A DNA stretch of 64,000 bases from CAUTUX01 sp963545485. GTDB taxonomy: Bacteria; Bacillota; Clostridia; Christensenellales; CAG-917. A program made the position numbers and the translations under genes. The stretch lies in the NCBI GenBank assembly GCA_963545485.1, contig CAUUJG010000005.1, forward strand, positions 1 to 64,000. The letters are read 5' to 3'. Below the pieces are notes generated by a model. The model saw only the letters and a program-made list of their open reading frames with translations. It did not search any database and had not been told where the DNA came from. Below, in pieces: positions 28,208-35,690 of the stretch (position 1 is the first letter of the stretch; every line of letters begins with the position of its first letter).

Positions 28208-28738
28208 TTAGTCAATATCTTCTTTGACATTTATGATTTTCCCTATCAAACATTTCTTCCCAATCAGTCTATTCAAAATGTCTAGCCCTGACTTATGCAT
28301 CTCGATTCCAGCGTTAGAAAAACAATACTCCGTTAAAACAATAGGCATTATACCCTTTTCAAACAAGTCTACCGCTATCTTTAGAACACAACAATCAGTA
28401 TCAACTCCACAGACATGTACTTTATTTGGCACTCTGTTATTGTTTAATTTTTTAAGTAAATCTATAAAGTCATTATTAACGCAAGTATATACTTCCTTAT
28501 CAACTACTTCATCTGCTTTAATTCCATCAACCAAATCGATATCTGGATTCTTTGAAAGTTTATCCCAGTTTAAATATTTCCTAAAAGGGCTTTCTTCCTT
28601 ATTTATAAATCTAGTGGCTACTACTTTATCAAAACTGCCATTCCTAGTTAGGGCTATAATTTTATCCGCTACCTCTCTAGTTTCATTCGTTTGGCAAAAC
28701 CCATTCTGTATATCCACTACAATTAAAATCTTATTCAT
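28208..28738 (-). CDS. Isochorismatase/nicotinamidase-like cysteine hydrolase
   Basis: A 176-residue cysteine hydrolase with the catalytic Asp in VVDIQNGF (residues 7-14) and the nucleophile Cys in CGVDTDCCVLKIA. The usual catalytic lysine region is less clear. Family members hydrolyse nicotinamide, isochorismate or other small amides, and some act in defence or NAD-related systems; the substrate is not predictable here. ATG 28738 follows GAGGG, 7 bp after the stop of the upstream membrane-protein gene, so the two form one unit. Confidence 0.82.
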   Translation of the reverse strand: MNKILIVVDIQNGFCQTNETREVADKIIALTRNGSFDKVVATRFINKEESPFRKYLNWDKLSKNPDIDLVDGIKADEVVDKEVYTCVNNDFIDLLKKLNNNRVPNKVHVCGVDTDCCVLKIAVDLFEKGIMPIVLTEYCFSNAGIEMHKSGLDILNRLIGKKCLIGKIINVKEDID

Positions 28739-28745
28739 TAATCCC

Positions 28746-30148
28746 TCATTTATTTTTATAGTTAAATAATACTGTAGCAATTGCAACCGCCAATAAGGCA
28801 ATAAATAATATCCAATTTCTCCAACTAAATTGACTTTTCACGATATCCCAAACTGTTTTATACAATGATGACGCTGTGAAAACTGCTAGGAATATATCAA
28901 CCACCACTTTGTTCTTTTTCTTCCTGTCTAGATTTTGTGCCTCTTTTATTTTCTTTTGAATACTTATTTGATTTGCTACTGATTTATATAATTGTTTGAC
29001 TTCTGATGTAGCTATTACCTTTTCAAGTATTGTTTTATACAGTGAACTCATATTGGCACTTATTCCATTCTCTAACTCTGAATGTGAGTATTCAATTAAA
29101 CTTGCTAGCCTTTGCAAACTCTCCATACTGCATGTACTAGTCTTGGTTATGTTGTCCATACAATTGTCGGCAATAAACCATCTAGATTGGATATATGCCT
29201 CTACTTTAATTAACTCAGAAATCAATGGTATGTTCAAAACTTCTTCATAGCTTGTTAAATTTCTTTCTGCCTCAACTGCTACACCAGACCAAGAGTAATA
29301 TGATAAGGCATTGTCTGCTTCCAATACGTACTTTACTTTTTCTGCTTTACTTGCTTTTATATTTTTATCTATATTTGCCCATTCACTATTAGTAGTAACT
29401 TTGTTAAAAATCTTTGACTCCATTAAGTGATTAATTTCATTTTCGTTCAATGCATTCTTATTAATCAAATAAACTGTCAACACATACGACAACCCATCGG
29501 CTTTATATGTTTTTGCCCCTGAAAATTTTCTAGTATGTGGAATCAATTTTTTCTTTACGCCCTCGCCTACTATCTTCCAACATAAATCACGGAACAACTC
29601 CATCATCTTTTTCTCTTCTGCAAAAATTTCCTTATCTTCGAAACGATTCAATATTGCTGCTTGAGATACTTCTTTTTGATAGTTTGCTAATAAAGCCTTG
29701 CTATATGTAAAAATTGATTTGTCGGTATTCTTCAGTGCGTTACCATCAAAGTCTGAAAGCACGAATATCCCCACTCCATTAGACAGGACATAACATTTTA
29801 AATGTGGCAACAAACTTGCAATGCAAATAGATGAGTCCACAAGGTCACTATTATCAAATGAAATCCCATCAACAGTCTGCCCTAAATATTTTAAAGTGAT
29901 ATTGTCTTTTACCTCTATTCCATATTCTTTAGCTATATTTATGAGGTTTTGATTGAATGATTTTGCGAACACTGAATTTTTGAATTATTGACACTTAAAC
30001 AATCATTGAAAATACACCCTAAATCAAAAGGGATAATGTGCACTTGTTGAATTGGGTTGCTTTCTATTACAAATTGCCTAGTCACATATTTATTATACAA
30101 CCTAAAATTAAATTTTCTATCACTGAATATACTAAAGTAATGGCTAGT
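28746..30148 (-). pseudogene. Unrecognised C-terminal membrane protein, frameshifted near its N-terminus
   Basis: The main open part (28,746-29,972, 408 codons from a GTG without ribosome binding site) ends in two membrane helices (VVVDIFLAVFTASSLY and NWILFIALLAVAIATVLF). A further coding-like stretch lies upstream in another frame (up to 30,148), containing RQFVIESNPIQQVHIIPFD and IFNDCLSVNNSK. One extra base near 29,975-29,990, for instance in an A5 run, would join them. No proper start codon is visible for the upstream part. I recognise no family. It may be a recent pseudogene, a sequencing error or a switchable gene; it precedes the hydrolase. Confidence 0.6.
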
Positions 30149-30177
30149 TCATAAGCTTCGTAGTCACAACATCAACA

Positions 30178-30205
30178 AAATAAAAAAGCACCTATTTCTA
30201 GATGC
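30178..30205 (-). terminator. Island repeat fragment F: GAAA-tetraloop terminator
   Basis: Seven-pair stem GCATCTA/TAGGTGC (one G-U) closed by a GAAA tetraloop, followed by TTTTTTATTTT on the minus strand. It is identical in the stem-loop to copy B. Only this end of the repeat is present here. Confidence 0.75.
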
Positions 30206-30276
30206 AATTTTATGAGAGCCTCGAGCCCTGGTCTTATAAACCCAGTTTTTAACGACTGGCTGTTCTCTCGTTACGA
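30178..30276 (-). ncRNA. Probable small RNA of about 100 nt
   Basis: A promoter (TTGACG 30304-30309, 16 bp, TACGAT 30282-30287) is followed by structured sequence with a closing stem GAGAG/CTCTC, an inner hairpin CCAGT...ACTGG and then the repeat-family terminator GCATCTAGAAATAGGTGC (30188-30205) with TTTTTTATTTT. There is no convincing ORF in the transcript. I do not recognise the RNA family. It sits as its own unit between repeat copy G and the broken membrane-protein gene. Confidence 0.5.
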
Positions 30277-30281
30277 CCTCA

Positions 30282-30309
30282 ATCGTACCACGCTTTTTTA
30301 CGGCGTCAA
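30282..30309 (-). promoter_or_regulatory. Promoter of the putative small RNA
   Basis: TTGACG at 30304-30309 and TACGAT at 30282-30287 with a 16-bp spacer, on the minus strand. The predicted start is near 30275. Confidence 0.5.
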
Positions 30310-30419
30310 ATCGTAAATAAAATATAAAGGAGCTTTATAAAAATGTCAAGATGTCGTTGAAAAACAAATCTCCTAAGAGGACATTAAAGAGTTATCAATA
30401 TTAATATGACACATCATGG

Positions 30420-30758
30420 AAAATGAAAAACGCCTACTTATAGATGCCATAGTATTAGAGCCTTCACCATATTCTCCCAACAACTCAACTACACAATAAC
30501 CGCATATCTAACCCACTCAAATATCCTAATTAAACACCCCCACCCCATATGTATTATTGAACATGCTCTACAAACGCACAACGACAAAATTGCTACCTGA
30601 TCATATCGAATTTACCCCAAATATCACCCCTGTGTGCCCTTGCTTTGATGATTAGGATTCTTACGATGGCATTATCAACAAAAAGTGGACTAACCCTAGA
30701 ATGGCAAAAATAATTGTGTGGAGAATAAAAAATACGGACATCAATTGGGAGATCCATA
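30420..30758. repeat. Island repeat, copy G (full length, diverged)
   Basis: A full copy of about 339 bp following the PD-(D/E)XK gene. Hairpin 1 (30733-30758) terminates that gene; hairpin 2 (30431-30448) has weaker pairing. The central GCTACCTGATCATATCG and the CACCATATTCTCCCAACAAC blocks are intact. This is the last copy; the genes further right have none. Confidence 0.8.
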
Positions 30759-30778
30759 TGCTTGAAACTCTACACCTA

Positions 30779-31993
30779 TCATTTGTTTTTATTGATTTGC
30801 TTAATTAAGTAGTTCAAAAGCACTTCACTGTAGTCCATTGGTATATCCTTTGTATGCTTATATAACGCATTACAAAAATCTAGGTAATACGGATCATTGA
30901 CATTTTTTGAAACTAAATAATTATAAATATCTCTGTATCTTATTTCTTTATATAACTTACTACCCTCATATAATGACAAATCTAGTTTGTTATGATTCGG
31001 TAAAAATAGAAAATACGATGCTCTTTTATGTTTCTCTCTAGCATAGTTCTCAGCGAAACTATAATACTTTGATAATTGAGATTGTATCAAACAACCATCA
31101 CTAAAATCATGTCGATATGAAACTCCATTAATTCCCGATTTTATTTTGTTTTCAATAATAAGAATATTCGTATCGTCTTCAATCCATAAATCAATATTAT
31201 GAAACTCTCTTTTTATACTATATGTAGGATTTATATTGATATTTAAAATTTCTCTTGCGAAGTCTACAAATAAATAGCTGTATTTACTAAAAAAATAATT
31301 GAACATATTTGAGAAAGACAATTCATCATCCTCTTTGCCGATTAAGGTTAAAAAATTAAAATGATTATTATGTTTCTCGTTATCTATTCTAGTTATTATT
31401 TCACACCAAATCTCCTCGTCATTAATCATCCTCATAATTTCATTAAAGGAATCAGGTGTACTAATGTCGTCAACATACATATGCAGTGACTGCTTTGCGA
31501 AACGTTTGTCCGCCATTTTATAAGAAACAATACAGTCACTAACTGTTTTATTGTAATGCGAATCTAATATAAAGATTTGTCTCTTCGGATACAACAGTTT
31601 CTCTGATTTAAAAGTTATAGGCACCCATTCTTCTGTATCTTTTATGTAAGGAACTCCGCCATAATTAATAGGATGTTTTTTAGTATATTCTTTTAGCTCA
31701 TGTGAACAAATTCCAAGTTTTTCTTTTAACCTGCATCCTTTTGCATGCACCAACTGACTTTCATCATTTAAGATACTAACCCCTATTACTTCAAAACACC
31801 CAGTTTCATATAATCTCGTGTGAATAACTGCACGAACCGTATTATCATACCTTGAATTAAACAAGCCTTGAGGATTAATAAAGCAATAATTTATTCCCTC
31901 ATCTGAATGAAGTAAATTTATAACCTCGCCACCACCAATACCACGAGTCAAATACTCTCCAGCATACATTCTATTAATAATAATTGAATTCAT
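30779..31993 (-). CDS. PD-(D/E)XK-family nuclease with unknown N-terminal domain
   Basis: A 404-residue protein. The C-terminal part has the PD-(D/E)XK signature DLWIEDDTNILIIENKI (about residues 270-290) and downstream SQLSKYYSF. The N-terminal 120 residues (INRMYAGEYLTRGIGGGEVINLL) form a domain I cannot name. The start is ATG 31993 with GAGGAAA upstream, and it overlaps the macro-domain stop as TAATG, so translation is coupled; an earlier start is possible but lies in the macro gene. The macro protein before it could restrain it or process its product. Repeat copy G follows. Confidence 0.78.
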   Translation of the reverse strand: MNSIIINRMYAGEYLTRGIGGGEVINLLHSDEGINYCFINPQGLFNSRYDNTVRAVIHTRLYETGCFEVIGVSILNDESQLVHAKGCRLKEKLGICSHELKEYTKKHPINYGGVPYIKDTEEWVPITFKSEKLLYPKRQIFILDSHYNKTVSDCIVSYKMADKRFAKQSLHMYVDDISTPDSFNEIMRMINDEEIWCEIITRIDNEKHNNHFNFLTLIGKEDDELSFSNMFNYFFSKYSYLFVDFAREILNININPTYSIKREFHNIDLWIEDDTNILIIENKIKSGINGVSYRHDFSDGCLIQSQLSKYYSFAENYAREKHKRASYFLFLPNHNKLDLSLYEGSKLYKEIRYRDIYNYLVSKNVNDPYYLDFCNALYKHTKDIPMDYSEVLLNYLIKQINKNK

Positions 31994-32511
31994 TATATTT
32001 CCTCTCTCGAGACATAACACATTGATGCTTTCTCATCTGGTAGCACTAAATAAAACTCCACATCAAACTCGTCAATAAGTTCTCTTAGTTTTTCATACAC
32101 TTTAGATCCAACACATTCATGCTTATAGCCGTGATGACCCGTTCCCAAACTAACACTAATAATATTTTTATAACCCCTTTGGGCAGCACTATTGAATATT
32201 AAATAATAACTATCAAGCAATTCCACATAAGGATTTGTTGATTCAAAGAACTTCGGACAATAGATATGTAAAATATCCACATTTAAACCAAAATCTGGCG
32301 TGAATCGTATCTCATTCACTTCCATATTTTTAGTAAATTTTTTTTGACAATAATCTTCTAATTCTCGCATGCCTGCTCGTTTATATGTTTGTCCACAAAT
32401 GCCACTGCCATATAACATATATTTATTATTGCTATTAACGATTAAATCTTTGCCACCCAAATAGTCGAATAAAGTGCCAGTTACTATGTGCAGTTTGTTA
32501 GTTCTTTCCAT
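31993..32511 (-). CDS. Macro-domain protein
   Basis: A 172-residue single macro domain, a fold that binds or removes ADP-ribose and related ligands. Visible are VTGTLFDYLGG, DLIVNSNNKYMLYGSGICG (ligand loop 1), and SLGTGHHGYKHE (phosphate loop 2). ATG 32511 has AGGT upstream. It is the first gene of the coupled pair with the PD-(D/E)XK nuclease. In systems such as DarTG a macro protein is the antitoxin of an ADP-ribosyltransferase, but no such enzyme is recognised here, so that role is only a hypothesis. Confidence 0.82.
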   Translation of the reverse strand: MERTNKLHIVTGTLFDYLGGKDLIVNSNNKYMLYGSGICGQTYKRAGMRELEDYCQKKFTKNMEVNEIRFTPDFGLNVDILHIYCPKFFESTNPYVELLDSYYLIFNSAAQRGYKNIISVSLGTGHHGYKHECVGSKVYEKLRELIDEFDVEFYLVLPDEKASMCYVSREEI

Positions 32512-32590
32512 AAATTACCTTTGAGCATATATTACGTCACTAATGTCAAACATCTTTGCAATGCACACCTTTACTTTATTCCTTATATTT

Positions 32591-33997
32591 TTACAGCAAC
32601 CTCTTGTATATATCTAACATACTTTCCATTTGATATTTTAATAGCCAAGCGACATCATTATATTCACTTGTTTTCTTTATTGTTTCTAATAACTTTGGAT
32701 AATATCTCTCAGTTTCTTTTATCATTTGAAACATCCTCTCCTTACTAAGTCCCCACGACATTGTTGTTAAGTTATTGCAACGATCAATACACTTTGTTAT
32801 TGATGCCTTTACATTGCAGCAAATTGTATTGTAGTACATTTCCATATCGCTTTCAGTTGTATTCTCTTTTGATTTCCTTCTTGTCATAAGTCTTACTATT
32901 TCTTTCGATTCGTCTCCAACTGGTAACTCACGCTCTTCCTTCCCGCAATCTTCAATTACATCGTGTAAAAGTATTGCGGAAATTAACGCATCATCTCTAA
33001 TCCCCATTGCCAGTGCGTGACAAGCCATATTTAAGGGATGATATATGTAAGGAACTTCTGAGTTTTTTCTTGTTTGTCCATAATGTGATTCTACTGCATA
33101 CTCAATACTCTTTAATGTATCATTCAAGTTGCATTTCTTTGCTACTCGCTCAACATATTCCCTCATGTGTTCCCAATCATATATTGCTTCCTTTGTTTTA
33201 AAATCTTTCCCTTTTATACCAATCCTTCGAATTTCTTCAACACCCACAATTTGCAATTTTCTTATCCCCTGTCTGAATTTTTCAAATTTGTTTGCACGTC
33301 TAAAAGGTAATGTTGGAAAGATTGTCGCACACATTGCTGTTAGAATACCTATAGGTATACACAATCTCACCATAAAATTTATTAATTCTACCTTCATATT
33401 ACTATTTAAATTTTGCAAGTAACCGCCACTTAATACCAAAAACAATGGGAAAATAAAAGTTGAAAATATTTGTAAAACTACTATTGCACCCTTCCATTCA
33501 TAAGTTTTTTTATTTCTCAAAATTTCTATTTCACTAGCAATTGCATCTAGTGCTTTTTCATCTGCTGTGTCTACTTTTTTAGCTATAAGTAGTTCATTTA
33601 AGACTCTTGCTTCTTCTAAATCTGATTCCCCTATAAGTGGGTCGACTTCAACTGCTTTTTTTAAGGTTATATTAGCATTAATACAAAACCATAAACCCAC
33701 AATGAAAAATAAGATAACACAAACTATAAAAACATAAAATTCCTTTATGGTCCCAACTTTGAGAGCAAACACTCTTATTCCTTCTACACCTATAATGATA
33801 AGCAAAATCGAACACAAAACTGAATAAATAATACCCTGTATTTTTCTTTCCTTTCTACTCTTTTCAAATCCACTTTCTTCTAATTTTTCATTAAATGCAG
33901 GTTTCTTTCCTTTAGACTGTTTTTTCTCTTCTTTTTTCCTTTTTTCCTCATTGTTTAGTTTTTTAACATACTGTTTTGCTAATTCTTCCACCAACAT
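32591..33997 (-). CDS. Membrane protein with SpoT-like HD phosphohydrolase domain
   Basis: A 468-residue protein. The N-terminus is a lysine-rich coiled stretch, then four predicted membrane helices (about 55-80, 85-108, 165-195, 205-235), and a cytosolic HD domain (about 290-440). The HD domain matches the (p)ppGpp hydrolase half of RelA/SpoT: YGQTRKNSEVPYIYHPL, LLHDVIED and CIDRCNNLTTM. No synthetase domain is present. It may hydrolyse an alarmone or similar nucleotide at the membrane. It is a solitary gene between the macro/nuclease pair and the DNA-repair-like gene, with AGGAGG before the ATG. Confidence 0.75.
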   Translation of the reverse strand: MLVEELAKQYVKKLNNEEKRKKEEKKQSKGKKPAFNEKLEESGFEKSRKERKIQGIIYSVLCSILLIIIGVEGIRVFALKVGTIKEFYVFIVCVILFFIVGLWFCINANITLKKAVEVDPLIGESDLEEARVLNELLIAKKVDTADEKALDAIASEIEILRNKKTYEWKGAIVVLQIFSTFIFPLFLVLSGGYLQNLNSNMKVELINFMVRLCIPIGILTAMCATIFPTLPFRRANKFEKFRQGIRKLQIVGVEEIRRIGIKGKDFKTKEAIYDWEHMREYVERVAKKCNLNDTLKSIEYAVESHYGQTRKNSEVPYIYHPLNMACHALAMGIRDDALISAILLHDVIEDCGKEERELPVGDESKEIVRLMTRRKSKENTTESDMEMYYNTICCNVKASITKCIDRCNNLTTMSWGLSKERMFQMIKETERYYPKLLETIKKTSEYNDVAWLLKYQMESMLDIYKRLL

Positions 33998-34184
33998 AAA
34001 TCCTCCTCAAAAATACAAGTTTTGTTATATATAAAATCTTGTGGCACATATTAATTAAATTAGCCTCAAAGTAAATCCCTAATTCCTCTCAATCTATTCC
34101 TAAAAATCATATCACGCATTAATTTTTCAAACTATTCGTAGCTTCAATATTATTTTTACACAACAATTCTTACATTCCCAACTT

Positions 34185-34553
34185 TCATAGTTCTAATTTA
34201 ATTCCTTTTCCCCTCAGATTTTCTATACACTCAATTAGATACTCTTTATTATGTTCTTTGTAAATTGGACTTTCTAAAACTTTTTCTTCAAGAATATTGT
34301 AATTTTCTGTTCTCTTCCCTCTATAATTCTTATCTCTCCACTCTTTAGAAACTTTATACCCTCTTTTTTCCATTTCATCCATAACTACTGAATGATAAAT
34401 AAATAAGTAATATGGAGAATATGAAAATACATAATCTACTATTTTATGTTTCTTTTGCCATCCATTTCCCCTAAGTGCACAGCATTCTCTATGTTGTCCA
34501 AGAAGCTGGTTTTTAGGCAATAGATGAATGATTTGTTCATGCCATAGTCTCAT
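34185..34553 (-). CDS. Pyrimidine-dimer DNA glycosylase-like protein (T4 endonuclease V family)
   Basis: A 122-residue protein of the Pyr_excise/TIGR02328 type, with MRLWHEQII and QLLGQHRECCALRGNGW. The Arg22-Glu23 pair matches the catalytic region of T4 endonuclease V, but the N-terminal Thr nucleophile of that enzyme is replaced by Arg, as in this subfamily. Whether it is an active glycosylase is not settled. The ATG overlaps the GGAG-containing end of the upstream DUF1722 gene. Confidence 0.8.
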   Translation of the reverse strand: MRLWHEQIIHLLPKNQLLGQHRECCALRGNGWQKKHKIVDYVFSYSPYYLFIYHSVVMDEMEKRGYKVSKEWRDKNYRGKRTENYNILEEKVLESPIYKEHNKEYLIECIENLRGKGIKLEL

Positions 34554-34554
34554 T

Positions 34555-34940
34555 TTATTCTCCTCTTAATAAAGTGGATTCTTGTAAATATTTATTTGGA
34601 TATTTCTTTAGCAAATTATTGATATATTCAATTAACGATTCCTGATTATTATTTTGTCTCATATATTCTTCCAGTATGCTAAATAACCCTTGTTTTTCCA
34701 CTTCAGTTGCTTGATTCTTAAAATATCCCCATATGTGAAAAATGGCATTCTTAAAATCTTTTTTACTTTCTTTTATATTCCTTGCCTTTTGTATTCTTTC
34801 ATTAAGGATCAAAATATCAACTTCTTTTTCTTTCAGATACTCTCTATTTCTAAGTACACTTTATGTGATTTGCTTAATACATAATATTTATTTTTTACCC
34901 ATAGCTCTTCACATTCTCTTTTTATATTCTTGTGGTTCAC
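34555..34940 (-). pseudogene. DUF1722 (YbgA-like) gene, frameshifted
   Basis: From GTG 34940 (AGAGG upstream) the frame reads CEELWVKNKYYVLSKSHKVYLEI and stops near 34,836. The rest of the family (ILNERIQKARN, AIFHIWGYFKNQATEVEKQG, YLQEST) continues in another frame to 34,555. One inserted base near 34,850-34,858 would restore a protein of about 128 residues. YbgA-like domains occur with photolyases and DNA-repair genes, which fits its neighbour. A TTG at 34812 could start a fragment, but without a ribosome binding site. Confidence 0.7.
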
Positions 34941-35141
34941 ATTAGCCCTCTTTCCAAATATGAAAATAATACATCTATATAATGTTTCAAATTTTATAAA
35001 ACAAAAACTTTAAATTCTTACCATTCATAACCTAATTTATAAACTTATATAACGTCACAAACCCTGTTAATTTTTCGAAATTTGCAATACTAAATATATA
35101 TTTGATTCTCCTGTTTCAAATCATAACTACAAATAATTCAG

Positions 35142-35690
35142 CTAATCTCCATTTATAAATATACAATCATCTACTACAACTTCATTCAAAGCAACTTTAC
35201 TATAAAAATATTTCTCTTCATCTTTATATCTGTCTGTAACAAATATTAAGTTTTTATTTTTAGAACCTATTAGCAACCTATTTTCATCAATTTGATTCTC
35301 AATAAACGGTCCATCTATCAAAAGATCTACGCTATTAACTAGTGCATTATCTAAACAATCTATATTTTTACCTGAAAACATAATTATTCCCAGCCCCAGC
35401 TCTTTAATTGCTTTATTAAATTCAATTAACCCCTGCTGTAGAGATGGTTCACCACCACTTAAAGTAACTCCTTCTATATCAAAATTTCTCTTTGCCTCTT
35501 TAACAATATCTATCAGCTTGCCTAATGTGACGATATGTTTAGGTAATAACTCCTGTAAATCTTTATTGCAACAACCTTTGCAATTAATATTGCAACCCTG
35601 AAACCAAATACAGCATCTATTAAAAGGACCTTCAGTTTTTGTAAATAACTTTATATGTGCAATGTTAAACTTTATTTTATTTAAATCCAA
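35142..35690 (-). CDS. Radical SAM activating-enzyme-like protein (NrdG/PflA type)
   Basis: A 182-residue short radical SAM protein. Cys33, Cys37 and Cys40 (CNINCKGC) would hold the 4Fe-4S cluster, and TLSGGEPS is the SAM-binding motif, as in anaerobic ribonucleotide reductase and pyruvate formate-lyase activases. There is no glycyl-radical enzyme beside it. Instead it overlaps the AAA+ gene by 14 bp (TTG start at 35690, AGGA upstream). It may modify a component of this operon or its target. The non-coding 34,941-35,141 shows nothing recognisable. Confidence 0.82.
   Translation of the reverse strand: MDLNKIKFNIAHIKLFTKTEGPFNRCCIWFQGCNINCKGCCNKDLQELLPKHIVTLGKLIDIVKEAKRNFDIEGVTLSGGEPSLQQGLIEFNKAIKELGLGIIMFSGKNIDCLDNALVNSVDLLIDGPFIENQIDENRLLIGSKNKNLIFVTDRYKDEEKYFYSKVALNEVVVDDCIFINGD

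Noticed and set aside
30211..30315. A 34-codon plus-strand ORF opposite the putative small RNA
   Set aside because: It has no ribosome binding site and no promoter on that strand; it appears to be the complement of the structured RNA.
18026..30758. The island repeats as integron attC sites or a CRISPR array
   Set aside because: Each copy is about 330 bp, far longer than attC, and has no integron core site pattern or integrase in the window. CRISPR is excluded because there are no short direct repeats with regular spacers and no cas genes.
31993..32511. Calling the macro/nuclease pair DarTG
   Set aside because: The partner has PD-(D/E)XK motifs and no recognisable DarT ADP-ribosyltransferase signature.
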